A stretch of DNA of 64,000 nucleotides from Hyphodiscus hymeniophilus. Taxonomy: Eukaryota > Ascomycota > Leotiomycetes > Helotiales > Hyphodiscaceae. Below the pieces are notes generated by a model that worked only from the letters and a program-made list of their open reading frames with translations, was not told the DNA's origin and searched no databases. The position numbers were made by a program, and so were the translations under genes. Positions 11,568 through 22,643 of the stretch are shown here, one piece after another; position 1 is the first letter of the stretch, and each line of letters starts with the position of its first letter. The stretch lies in assembly GCA_016508695.1 (NCBI GenBank), contig VNKQ01000012.1, positions 558,001-622,000 on the forward strand, given 5' to 3'.

Positions 11568-12537
11568 ATGTCGAAATCAATGAAAGACAACAAAGCAATC
11601 CGCATGCTAAAAGCAGCAGAAGAAGGCGGATATGGAGTCATTGGGGTCGTCTCTGTAAGTCTCCTTCGCCTCATCATTCCCAATATAATCCTAACCGCAT
11701 CTGAAGTACAACCTTGAGACCATAACAGCTGTCGTCCGCGCAGCGGAAAAAAAGCGCTCGCCCGCCCAGATCCTCCTCTTTCCCTGGGCTCTGCACTACT
11801 CGCCCCTGCTCATCCACCTCGCCGTGGCAGCCTGCTCGACGGCCACAGTCCCACTAGTCCTACACATGGACCACGCCCAGTCCGAAGAGGAGATCATAGC
11901 CGCATCTCAGTACCCGTTCGACAGCATCATGGTCGACATGTCGCACTACGAGAAAGCGGAGAACCTGGAGAAGACGAGGCGGATCACGAAGATGCTGCAT
12001 GAGAAGGGCATCGCGACGGAGGCGGAGCCGGGGAGGATCAACGGTGGTGAGGATGGAGTCAAGGATACGGGGGATCTGGAGGGGTTGCTTACCACCGCGG
12101 AGGAGGCGCAGGAGTTTGTGGATACGGGCATCGATTTCCTGGCTCCGGCTTTTGGGAACGTGCATGGCAGTTATGGAGGAATTGAAAATATCAAGCTTGA
12201 CTTCCCGCGGTAAGTTCTCTACGCTCTTTTGATCTTTCGTCCATAGCACCACTGACTTCCTTCCAGGCTCGAGAAAATCCGATCGGCGATAACTGGGAAG
12301 TCACAGCTTGTTCTTCACGGGACTAATACGTTCCCGGAAGAGACGATGAAAAGCTGTATCAAAGGGGGTATGACAAGATGCAATGTGAATGAGTTGGTGT
12401 TACATACGTATAACAAGTACGTGGCGGAGAATACGGGGAAAGTACCCTTGACGGAATTGATGGGGAGAGGTACGGACATGATCCAAGAGTTAGTAGAGCA
12501 CTGGATGGATGTGATGGGTTCGACAGGAAAAGCGTAA
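11568..12537 (+). CDS. Class II (metal-dependent) aldolase, GatY/KbaY/FbaA family
   Basis: Exons 11568-11654, 11707-12209 and 12267-12537 give 286 residues. Introns of 52 and 57 bases have GTAAGT donors. Zinc and active-site signatures are visible: HMDHA (the HxDH metal motif), EAEPGRINGGEDG and the histidine in GNVHGSYG. The usual C-terminal phosphate-binding HGGSG is replaced by HGTNTFP. Typical members split ketose bisphosphates using Zn2+. The altered glycine loop suggests a different substrate, perhaps the product of the neighbouring SDR; this is inference. It lies about 300 bases after the SDR gene in the same direction. Confidence 0.87.
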
Positions 12538-12659
12538 CAGCAATGATCCAATGAAAGATTGCGGTGATATCACCACGTTACATTATAGCATGGGGACTGG
12601 GTTCTTCGGCAAGATTCGAGAAGTTGGCTCTTGAATAGTATTTATGAAGTTCTAGAGTT

Positions 12660-12820
12660 TCAAATATATTCTAATGATCTGGAGTAGAGTTCAACTAAAG
12701 TAAACTATAATTAACTTAAACCTCCGATAAGTAGAGTATTAGTACTATGTAAGTAGAGCAGAGTAGAGAAGGAATAGAGTAGGAATCCCTACTCTACTCT
12801 ACTCTACTCTACTCTACTCA
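12660..12820 (+). repeat. Pentamer repeat (CTACT) with upstream complementary AGTAG motifs
   Basis: From 12789 to 12819 the sequence is about six copies of ACTCT/CTACT. Several AGTAGAG or GAGTAG elements occur between 12670 and 12785 and are complementary to it, so the transcript could form a hairpin. It sits between the aldolase 3' end and the next gene and may act in 3'-end formation; no function is shown. Confidence 0.6.
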
Positions 12821-13277
12821 TTTGTCAAACTGATTGAACCTCACGCTGCATGTTGAGACTCGGAATGTTGAGGAGATCTGTTTGCTTTGCAGCACGGCGA
12901 GTCATTAGGTACGGAAGGGTCCATGGTCAAAAGTGGGGGACGTTTCTCTCACATGCTTGCGTTCGAGAGGGTTCGATTGTCAGGTCCCTCTTCTCCATTA
13001 TATCCTCACCTCAATTCTCAAGATCGTCAATATCCTGTAGCCAACCTCGATCATATGATCTCCACGCTCCACGCTTTACAGATGAGTCCATTGGCCCGAC
13101 CTGGCCGTCTTTTCTGCCTCGGACCTCGCCGTTACCCAACTTCAGGCAGCGCTTTCTTCCACATGAGGAAATTCACGATCTCGTCAATAAATGAGCTCAA
13201 GCTGCCATGGCTCACTAATATCTTTAATTCACCAAAATAAACCTTCCAGCCCATCTTCTACTCTCAAAATTGCAGTG

Positions 13278-14978
13278 ATGGATTCCATGGTCCTGCCCGC
13301 GCTGAGTGCCATGCCCAAGTTGGCAATATCCCACCACGAAATGCATCCGCTCTTTCAGAAAGACACCCTCCTCCAAGTCCGAACCGGGAAATCAAAACCT
13401 GCATTTGGACTCTCAGAAACTTCCGCGATATACAAAACACCTCTTAAAACGCCCGTATATGTCTCCAAGCTAGGCTGCAGCGGCGACGAACGCTCTTATG
13501 AGCCTCATACTGGCCCTGACAACGCACTGATGCACTATCCATCTCAACATTATGCACTGTGGGCTTCCGAAATTCCTTCCAATGCTCATATCTTCAAGAT
13601 AGGAGGCTTCGGCGAGAACCTCGTTAGTTCGAGCGCGAGCGAGGAGAATGTTTGTATAGGTGATATCATGAAGATTGGAGAAGAGGTCTTGGTGCAGGTA
13701 ACGAAGCCGAGACAGCCGTGCTATAAGCTGAACCATCGTTTTGAGTTGAAAGATATGAGTGCGCGAAGTCAGCGCACGGGAAGAACAGGGTGGTATTACA
13801 GGGTGCTAAGGAATGGCTGGATTGAGGCTGGGGATGAGATGGTATTGGTTGAAAGGAAGTGGCCGAGATGGACTATCAAAGAGGTGCAGAGATTACTATA
13901 TGTTGATCGGAACGAGGAAGCGAGTCTGAGAGATTTGTCTCTGGTGCCCGAACTGGGGGAGGAAATCAAGCACATTCTTGAGACACGGTTGCTGAAGAAG
14001 AAGGAGAGGGAGGACAGTGCGAGATTACTTGGTGGTGAGGAGAACCTTTTGAAATGGTCGAGGTTTCTTGTCATTGAGAAGAGAATGCAAACGCCGAGGA
14101 TATGCTCGTTTACTTTCGATAGTATCACCCCAGATGCACATCCAACAAAAGTCGAGGCTGGCTCCCACGTTCGTGTCAAGCTAGGAGCGGAAGAGAAACT
14201 TGTTCGAGCGTACTCAGTGGTCTCCGGAGACAGTAACAGATTCAGACTTGGTATTGCACTGGATGCTGCCTCTCGAGGTGGATCGAAGCTCATGCACGAA
14301 GAGGTCAAAGTGGGAGATACCCTCAAATTCAGCGAGATAAAGTCCGATTTTCCATTGCACCCAGAAGCGGACAAGCACCTCATGATCGCAGGAGGGATTG
14401 GAATCACTGCCTTCATAACAGCTTCTCAGAAACTCCAGGAGAATGGTTTGAGCTATCATTTATATTACGCTGTTCGAGGCTCGGAAGATGTCGCTTTTAA
14501 AGAAGATCTCAAATTACTTGGCCGGAACGTCACGATACTCAATGGTTCAAAAGGCCAAAGGCTCAATATCAACAAAATTATCCTCGAAGCCAATGATCGA
14601 ACACACATCTATGTCTGCGGACCGGACCGTTTGCTATCAGCTATTACAGCTACAGCGAGCGAGCTAAACTTTTCACAACAAAACATCCACTCTGAAGCGT
14701 TTGCTGCAGCAACATCTGGAGATCCCTTTTCAGTCGATCTGCTGCCATCAAAGAAATTGCTGGAAGTCAAAGAGGCACAAACGCTTTTGGACGTATTAAG
14801 AGACAGCGGTTTTGACATTGAAAGTACATGTGAGGTTGGGAATTGTGGGACTTGTAAAGTCAAGGTATGCAGCGGAAGAGTAGAACACAGAGGGACAGGA
14901 TTGACGGTAGATGAGAAAAAGAACTGGATGCTATCATGTGTCTCTAGAGGTGTTGGAAAGATTGTTGTAGAAATTTGA
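13278..14978 (+). CDS. MOSC / ferredoxin-reductase / 2Fe-2S ferredoxin fusion protein
   Basis: Single-exon fusion of 566 residues. Residues about 30-195 form a YiiM-like MOSC domain with the GCSGDERSYEPHTG signature and the expected cysteine C148 (QPCYKL). A short YiiM-type three-alpha segment follows at about 198-240. A phthalate-dioxygenase-reductase-like FMN/NAD module spans about 285-480: RAYSVV for flavin, GGIGITAF and YVCGP for nucleotide. A plant-type ferredoxin domain ends the protein with Cx4Cx2C (CEVGNCGTC) and a distant fourth cysteine (MLSC). Electrons would run NADH to flavin to 2Fe-2S, possibly to a molybdenum cofactor or N-hydroxylated substrate at the MOSC site. The open frame starts at 13191, but the ATG at 13278 (then 13287, 13308) better matches the domain start. 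Confidence 0.88.
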   Translation: MDSMVLPALSAMPKLAISHHEMHPLFQKDTLLQVRTGKSKPAFGLSETSAIYKTPLKTPVYVSKLGCSGDERSYEPHTGPDNALMHYPSQHYALWASEIPSNAHIFKIGGFGENLVSSSASEENVCIGDIMKIGEEVLVQVTKPRQPCYKLNHRFELKDMSARSQRTGRTGWYYRVLRNGWIEAGDEMVLVERKWPRWTIKEVQRLLYVDRNEEASLRDLSLVPELGEEIKHILETRLLKKKEREDSARLLGGEENLLKWSRFLVIEKRMQTPRICSFTFDSITPDAHPTKVEAGSHVRVKLGAEEKLVRAYSVVSGDSNRFRLGIALDAASRGGSKLMHEEVKVGDTLKFSEIKSDFPLHPEADKHLMIAGGIGITAFITASQKLQENGLSYHLYYAVRGSEDVAFKEDLKLLGRNVTILNGSKGQRLNINKIILEANDRTHIYVCGPDRLLSAITATASELNFSQQNIHSEAFAAATSGDPFSVDLLPSKKLLEVKEAQTLLDVLRDSGFDIESTCEVGNCGTCKVKVCSGRVEHRGTGLTVDEKKNWMLSCVSRGVGKIVVEI

Positions 14979-15649
14979 TGTTCGTAAGTCTAGCAGTCTT
15001 GCTCTGCTATCATAAACCCGTGCCTGTTACTGTGTTACTCGTATGACAAACCACACAATCACATTTTGGTTAAGAACCTTTAATGCTAAATTATTAAGAT
15101 TAACTATTGAGATGGGAGCAAAACAAGTAGACAGTATGCTCGTTACTATGAATGGTTAGCCTGCTTTGTAGCAGCATAGTGAAAAGTCAACAGGAGGGGA
15201 AAGGGGCTTACGCGAGCGGCCCCCTCGCTTCGCTACCGTCAGTGCATGCAGTTTGGGCGTCCAGATTGTGAGTTATTGTTGCTACATGCTTGCAGCTTGT
15301 TATTACGTATATTTATTGTTTGCCGGTTATTAGCTGGTTACTATTATTATAGGTAGCTAGATTAAAGTGAGGTGGAAGTATGTACGAGAATGTATACCAG
15401 AACGCTCCAATCACAAGTGAATTATTCATAAGAATTATTCATAAGAATTATTCATAAGAATTATTCATAAGAAAGAAAAGGGGCTGATACAGGAAGACCG
15501 TATGTTAGCAACTCGATCGCTTCATAGCCATCTTGCATGTTCAGAATTGTAGATTGGCCGCAGCGACCATTGTTAGGATGGTACAAGGCAAAGACGCAGG
15601 AGACGGGGCAGCGTGTCTCTTGGGTGTCAAATTTAAGTAAACTGTGAGT
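14979..15649. other. Intergenic stretch with tandem repeat
   Basis: Convergent 3' ends of the MOSC fusion and the GTPase gene. No gene seen. A GC-rich palindrome-like element (GCGAG, 7-base loop, CTCGC) lies near 15213, and a perfect 13-base tandem repeat at 15421-15472. These may be traces of an old mobile element, but no terminal repeats or transposase remain. Confidence 0.45.
15421..15472 (+). repeat. 13-bp perfect tandem repeat x4
   Basis: Four exact copies of ATTATTCATAAGA in a row, with a half copy upstream. Exact identity suggests recent slippage; it would be a good length-polymorphism marker. No coding role. Confidence 0.92.
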
Positions 15650-18600
15650 CTATTGAATCTTGTCAGTCGCCGCTGAAGAAGCCGTTTTCCACGTAGCATC
15701 ATTCATCTTCTGGGCGAACTCCTCCTCCGTCGTCTGCGCCTGCATTTTGTTCTGGGCCCTCATTTCCGCTGTGAACATTGCTCGTTGATTCCTGATATAG
15801 GCATTTTCTTCAGGGTCTGCTGTCAACCATTCCTGCATGGATTCGTCCATTTCTTGGGGACCCTCTTGAAAGGATGGCAGGCTTAGGTGGGAAAGATTGG
15901 GACTGCCGCTAAGGTTTGAGACCTCCGTGCTGGGCTCGGGACGATGGGCGGATGAAAACTCGAAGTTGTTAAATTTGGCAGCAGATTTGCTTGTGAAATG
16001 ACTAAATGTAGCGTTTACGTATTGTTCGAGCTCCTCGTCGTTCAGAAGCATTTGGAGATCTGTCTTTTGTTTCCTTGCGGCGGTACAATCATTTTGAATC
16101 CAACTGTGCAATATGGAGACCTGTTCGAAGAGAAGATTCGGTCGTTTATGTGTTGGAAGCCTCACTATTCGGACATTGCTATAGTAGAATGACAGGAGAT
16201 CTTCCACTGTATCGACATGCCGCTGTCGCTCCCGCCAAAAGGTAGCGTACTGTTTGAATTTGACGTTTTGCTCCACTGGGCCGATGGACCGCATCACTTC
16301 TTTGGAAGCAACAAGTGGATCCCAAAAGCCTGGTTCATGAAGGGACCCTATTGCATTCAATACAATAATAGCGTGAGGCAGAATTGGCTGATTTATAGAC
16401 TGTTCACGGACCTCTGCACCCCAACTGATAAGATCTTCAAAGACGCTCTCGACAACCCTAAGTCAATGTTAGTATTCATATCCAGCAGAAGTGATAGTAA
16501 CGTCCCTTGGATTTCTCTCAACAAACACTACAACATCGGAAAAAGTGTATAGTATCCGAGGATGAAGATTGGTGAAATTAGAAGGGCTTTGAACTTCCTG
16601 CGCAACACGCGCACCGGGCCCCCTGGCTTTTGATTCGCCGAGACTCTTCAATCTTCTCCAGCTGAAGCCACTCGACTTATCGTCCTGTGAAATATTGGTT
16701 CCAAAGCCAATTCGCTCGTTATTTACTTCCTCAAACCCTTCACATTCGGCGTACAGAATGGGGTGTACGGAGGACATGGAAGTAGGGTCACCATATAGAT
16801 GAACGTCAGTGGATTTTGGGACAACCAGCTCATTTCTCGATCTGACCACCGGTGTCTCGAAATCCCCTGTTTCATCCTTGCTTAGTCTGATCAGTAACTT
16901 AATTACAGTGCTTTTCCCCGATCCTAACATAATAAGCTCATGTGAAAATATGCGGTGCTACTTGCAACTTACCAACCTGGCCAACAAAGGAAACAAGGCC
17001 GGGATATCGGGTCTTGTGGTGCATAAAATTGCCAGAGGGTCCATTATTGGCCATCAAGTCTGCATAGCGCCCAGAATGGCTCAAGGTTAGAACGTCTTTC
17101 GGTCCCAGAGTCATCCCAAGCCAAGTTGTCTCCACATCTTTGGCATCTAGTTTCATCTTTTCTGTATCATCCATCTTCTCTTCAAAGATGTCCTTGATTT
17201 TCATAGCCATACTATAATCTATCTTCTCGTGTGGAACAGCGTTGTAAGCATGGCGAACAGGCCTGTGAGGAATTTGTCTGGCCCAACATGCAGGACAAAA
17301 TACACAGTCGCAGACATCACAGTACGCTAAGGCTGGCTTAGCCATGTCGCAGGATTTACAACGAATGTCGTGTAAATTAGGATGAAACTCAGGTTCCATA
17401 GCGGGCGGTCCAACAATGATGGCCTCCGACGCGGGCCTAGTGTTTGTTAGGATCCGTTAGGATAGTATCAACGGAGGGTCAATATGTACTTCTCTCGACT
17501 TGGGAGAATGCCTTGATGTGCATCTGTCGGGTTTGTCTGAAATGTCGAAATGTTAGCAAGTATCTTCGAAATGATCGGTTGCAAGTATCAACTCACCCCA
17601 TCGAGATCGGGGAACAATCGCTCTAGCTCGTCAAGACTAAGTTTAGGTTCTTGGATCCGAATTTTACCATCCCAGTCCCAGACCTCTGACAATTCCTGCC
17701 AATTCCTTTTGATCACATCTCTTTCCTGCTGGGTATGAGGGCCTTCGAGGCGGAGATTTGGGAGTTTTGGTGGATCGTCATCAACTCCGAAGAAGAACTT
17801 CGGGGGCAGTGCGTCGTGCGCCGGAATTGGTGCGGATCCGTCAAGATGTGAAAGCACAGTTGAAGATAGCCGGAAGGTATTGATAGAAGCATCTGCACTT
17901 CTTTCTTGAGATAAATCCAATCCGCCCTCTTCATCCGCAAGAAGACGGTTTGAGAAGTAGAATGCCAGGGCTTGGAGATGCTTACCAACCCACCTTTCGA
18001 TTCTATCGTGATCTTTGATTTCTTGCGCGCGTTGCGCAGGAAGGGGTTTTCCAAGAAGAGGGTCTGGCTTTGGCTCCTCGACAGGATCTGTTGAAAGAGC
18101 AAACTGGACTCTCCCCTTTTTGGGGCGTTCCGTCAGCTTCACCTGCGGCTGCGGCTGTATCAAACCCTCAACGCCGGTGCTGTCTTCAACTGAATATCTA
18201 TGGGCGTTGTGACTGTCGCCACATATAGGACAACTGTCTACAGGCCGTGGCTGAGGAATGCCACTACTACTAGCAATATTTCGACGCTCTATTTCTTCGA
18301 TATCTTTGTGAAACGTTGACATGTGATCAAGCAACTTTGTTTCGGATTCATAACTGCTCCTTTCTTTTGCATTACACAGCGAGCATTTCCAAGTAACGGT
18401 GTTGTGGAGAGATCGGATCCAGAGACTTGTGTGGGTTTTTTTCATGTGATCGATCCATGATTTCCTGGAATCAAAGAATCGGAAATTCTTGCTGCAGTCT
18501 TTCGATATACAGAAAAACGGTTGAACATCCCTATCAACATGGATTCTACGATCGTCAGCATGGACCTCAATTCATAAGGTGGGTGAGCTCTAGTTACTTC

Positions 18601-19653
18601 CAACGGCGCCCTTCAAATTCTTCAACAGGCAATACTTTGAGACAGAGTGGACATGTTGCGTCCACCTGACTATCTTGAATTCTAGGAGGACTGGGGTATA
18701 GAGCAGCACCAGTTTCGGAAATTGACTGAGGATAGTGGGGTTGGGGTTGAGCAGATGAGTTCTCTGCAAGTTTCTCTTGGACGATATTTTCGTCTATGGT
18801 CAAGGGTAGTGTTTGGTGCGCAGACTGAGTTTCGTGCTCTTCATGCTGAAGTTGAACTACTGGAGACTCCGCCTCAATCGCACTACGCGGGCCTTCTTTC
18901 CTGGCTGATGGTTTGGGTAGCTGTAGATTGGGAAGATCATGGCTTCCATGCGACCGTTCGTACAATATGCGGTAGTGGCGATGCAAACAGGCGTCTACCA
19001 ATAGTTGGCTCAAGGACGAAGAGATGGCTCCTTGGAAACGGAACTTGATTACACCTGCGATGTGGTCTTCAATGAACTCTTCAGCGCCTTCCTCGATTTC
19101 TTTGGCTCGGTGCTCCTCGGCATATGCTGAGACTCTTCGAGCTAAGCTCCCCTGTGTAGCTTGGAGTATCACAGTCGCGATTTTTTCGAGCCGTTTGAGA
19201 GATCCCTCTACGCCAAAAAGTGCCACCTCGAGCGGGGTACCGCTTTGTGAGGCCGGGGCACGGGAGACACTTGAGGAGGTTTCGTCGCCGGGCTGAAGCT
19301 TACTTGACTCTATTACTATGGGAGACGAGGTAAGCCCCGCACTCTTGATTCTTCCGGATCGGAAGCATACCCAGAGACAGGTTTTGCCGCAGAACACCGA
19401 GGAGAATCAGAACCATTTGTCTGATCTGTCCATATTTCTCTGCGTGCAGCTGCGCATCGAGAGAGATGTATGGTTTCGCAAAGACTTTCAATGTATTCGA
19501 CCAAGCCCAGAAACGTTGCTGTTCTGTTTCTATCCTGACAGACGGATGTCGACTCTCCGAAAGGCATGACCTGAACAATTCCAAGCAAGAACGAGCTCTA
19601 TCAAAGATAGTCTCGTCTGAGGTCGATGAGCTCGAGTTCATGACAGCTGACAT
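15650..19653 (-). CDS. C2H2 zinc-finger / B-box-like / VLIG-type GTPase large protein
   Basis: Seven exons on the minus strand: 19653-19371, 19315-18598, 18545-17597, 17536-17490, 17436-16973, 16923-16502 and 16447-15650. They join in frame to 1226 residues. The N-terminus is a helical region like that of fungal 'acuF-like' C2H2 proteins. Cys/His fingers lie around 315-375 (CPLC, then CISKDC and CSLC with HxxxxH). Residues 692-716 are a cysteine cluster resembling a B-box or FYVE-like zinc site. A P-loop GQVGSGKST at 818-826 and YAECEG further on define a VLIG-type GTPase or P-loop domain, followed by the family hallmark ATFWRERQRHVDTVEDL. The P-loop codon is itself split by an intron. Five introns have good signals; the last (16501-16448) uses an odd donor GTTACT and acceptor CGAG. 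Role unknown, probably signalling in fungal immunity or incompatibility, inferred from the neighbouring protease and gasdermin-like gene. Confidence 0.8.
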
Positions 19654-19947
19654 GCATCACACGTCGAGTAGGTAGTACTCGAGTATTGACTTGAGCGAGA
19701 TTACAGAAGCGGCACGGTTGGAGCCCAACACGTGACATCTCCCCACCAATTTCTTGTCAGACAGTCGAAGGTATAATTTACTTTACTTTATTTACTGCCA
19801 GTATATTGGCGAATCAATGCATATAAATATACGGACCCGTAGGAAAAATCATGATAGATTCCATCGATTACCAGGAATGGCGGAGAGTAACTGTACCGTA
19901 TTCTGGAAAGATTCGAGATCTACACTTACAACTCGAACTATGGGCCA

Positions 19948-22643
19948 TTAATATTCTTCGATTATGGCTTTCAGAACATCACATATATCCTTGTGTTTCC
20001 TATTTCCGTGCGCCCATAGTGTCCAAGGCTGAATATATCCATACCCTCCACGATTTCCCATCATCTCTCGAAAAATCTTCTTCATACATCCCCCCGAACA
20101 AAGAAGTTTCCTTTGGCTCACAGTCAGGTTGAGCTTATATCGTGCGTATTCCAAAACATTCGCGGCGATTCCCGCAGCAATTGGAGTCGCAAAAGATGTT
20201 CCAGATACATAAACATTTTTCTCCTGCTCTGTCTTCCCACCTGGATTGTGACATAGTTTAATATCGCGACCAAGTGTTGCGAAGTTCTCTTCCCCCTCGT
20301 CGGTATTGGGGTTGATGCTTGCTGCAGAACCCAGGCCATCCGTAGCATTGATAGCAATCACGCCCTTCCTGGAAGCTGGCCAGCCCCGTGGGTTATTTCC
20401 GCCGCTGTTCCCTGCGGCAGCAAAAACGATCTTCCTGGTTCCTCCCTCGTATGTCGGATCCAACGCTTGCTTCAGCTCCTTCTCGATACCGGCATCTGCT
20501 TCAGGCAGAATGAGGGACATTGTGATGATATCAACTTGCCAGACTTGAACAGCCCAATTGATAGCCTACGTAAGGATGTTAGTAACTCGTATGCCGTTTA
20601 GCACGCGTTGAAATGATACCCTTGCTATACAATGCAGTTTGTCTTTCTCCATGTACTGCCCATCAGACACCTTCGCAACAAAGACTTCAACCTCTGGTGC
20701 TATTTGCATAAGTAAGAGAGATACTAGCGTCCCGTGTCCAAAGTGATCATCCCATTCTTCTGGATCTGGACTGGCAAAGTTCCGACAATCCTTGATTTTC
20801 GGCAAACGTCCTTTGCGCGCTCCTCGAATTCGAGGGTCTATTTTCTTAACCCCGCTGTCAATAACAGCGATCCTAATTTTCCGATTTCTATGTTTGGGGA
20901 GTGGCTCCGGATTCATCAAGTTAAGAGGTTTGATATGCCTTTGCGTAAACTCATCCATCATAGACAAGAATCGGGAAGCCTCGCGGGCAGCACTGCAAGA
21001 GACTCAATTTCTGAATGGAAGGGACACTTCAAAGCGAAAAACACCTAAGAAGGAAAGAAGAGACCGACCTGAAATCCTCGGGTGATTGGTATTTTTGAGA
21101 AGCATCATAAAGCGACTTCTCCATTTCACCTGCGTAATCGACCTCGTCGCGAAATTGGCGGGAAGTGGACACTGGGCTTTGTTCTAGTGGCTCAGAACAT
21201 TTTCTGAGGTACGCCTCTAGATTCTGAACGATATTCTGGAAAATGAAAATCTGGATCCGTTCGGGGGCAAAATGGTCCTGCGCCGCTTCCTTCCCAGCAG
21301 CTCCAATACAGGCTTCGATAGCTACCTTGAATTTTTCCTGGTAGGAGAGAAATGATCGCCTATTCTTGATCAGCTGCGACAGCTTTGATTGAAGCCTCGA
21401 AGGAGAAATTGGACCCGACAGCTTTATCCTCTCCCCGCCGTGAATTTCCATCAGCAGTCGTGCGAAATGCAGAAGATGCGAGTCACACACGATTTGATCC
21501 TCATCATGGGCAACTATGGTAGACTGCTGTTGGAGACGCCAGGAGAGGTAAGGTCGGGTTTTCTCTAAAAGCATCTGAGAACCGGGGTCCGTGAGGAAGA
21601 ATATACTCTCCGCACTCCATTTCACCCGCCTCCACTCATTTTGGGACAGATGAAGTAATGAAAGAGCCAGGTTGAAACACAAGACCGCTTTGTCATAGGG
21701 TAGGAAGTAGTTGCTGTCATCGGTATTAAAGACGCTCCTGAAGCATCCCCGATCCAAGAGGTCCCCAAGTGCCACTGTTGGAGTGGCCATGGAGGAAATA
21801 CGACAGCACCTACCACGCTGCACGCTTCCTTCGTCATCTTCTCCGAGGAGGAGATTCAAGGTCTCGTTGAGTATTTCTGAACGGCGTATTATGTCGCAGC
21901 CTGGGAGTTCACTCTCAGATATTGATCTAGTCCTATCAGTCGTCGATCTAACAAATAAGTCGGAGGATAGTAGTGTCGCTGCAACCTAGTACGGCTTCGC
22001 TGAATTGAGGGACCTACCCCTCAATGGTGCACCGACTTTGCAGCCAGCGACAAGGCTCCCAATCATATCGGGACGACAGAAAGATATCGAAAAACACCCG
22101 AGACTGGTCGTCCATCTGATCAGCAAAACCCGTCAATTTTATCCTCCCAAAATGATTGGTGTCACAGCACAGAAGTTGCTTGACTAGAGCCCTGAACAGA
22201 GTCTGGAGACAGTCTCGAGTCCTCCCTTCCAAAACCTTCTGTGCATCAAGTTGCGAGTCTGAGAAGTCTACATCCGTTACAGGCATTGGGTCGTAATCAA
22301 TTCGTTCCAGTTTCCCGGCCAGCTTTTCGATGTCGACAGACGCAATACGAATCTGGTCGTCGGCGTCTGCCAGATCCAGGTCAATCTTTAGAGCTCGTAC
22401 CCCGTCGATAGCCTGCTGTTGCATCTGCTGCGGTACCTCACCTTCGTCGGAGGCAGCCCAGGTTTGTCCTAAGAAGAAGAAATCCACTTGAGCAAAGGCT
22501 GTAGCCGTGTCTATGCTGACATTTTGTTGTGAGGAGACCCCAAGTTCGCCAACAACTCCCTCCATGTCCTTTCTGAAGCCCGCGAAAGCCTCGGAGACGG
22601 TATTCGTGAAGTCATCGAGCCACGCCATATGATGACGGCTCAA
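19948..22643 (-). CDS. DUF7580-like helical domain fused to subtilisin (S8) protease, HET-Q2-like
   Basis: Four exons: 22643-22037, 21978-21069, 20992-20620 and 20565-19948, joined in frame to 835 residues. The first 500 residues are helical and resemble the fungal DUF7580 region found at the front of NLR-like and incompatibility genes (NYFLPYDKAVLCFNLALSLLHLS, RPYLSWRLQQQ). The C-terminal domain is a complete S8 subtilase: Asp551 in VIDSG, His592 in GHGT, oxyanion Asn683 in AAGNSG and Ser754 in GTSFATP. No signal peptide is visible, so it should act inside the cell. Its start codon faces that of the gasdermin-like gene 290 bases away. In Podospora, HET-Q2, a subtilase next to the gasdermin HET-Q1, cleaves it to trigger cell death; by analogy this enzyme may be the activating protease. 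The first intron boundary (22036-21979, donor GTCGGT) is the least certain. The ATG at 22628 is an alternative start. Confidence 0.85.

Noticed and set aside
13191..13277. Upstream start for the MOSC fusion
   Set aside because: The 29 extra residues are Ser-rich, match nothing, and the domain begins after the ATG at 13278.
10295..14978. Secondary-metabolite cluster
   Set aside because: No polyketide synthase, peptide synthetase, terpene cyclase or cluster regulator is present; only primary-metabolism enzymes.
15650..19653. Two or three separate genes (C2H2 protein, zinc protein, GTPase)
   Set aside because: Good splice sites at 17596/17537 and 17489/17437 link the parts in frame, and known fungal relatives have the same order in one chain.
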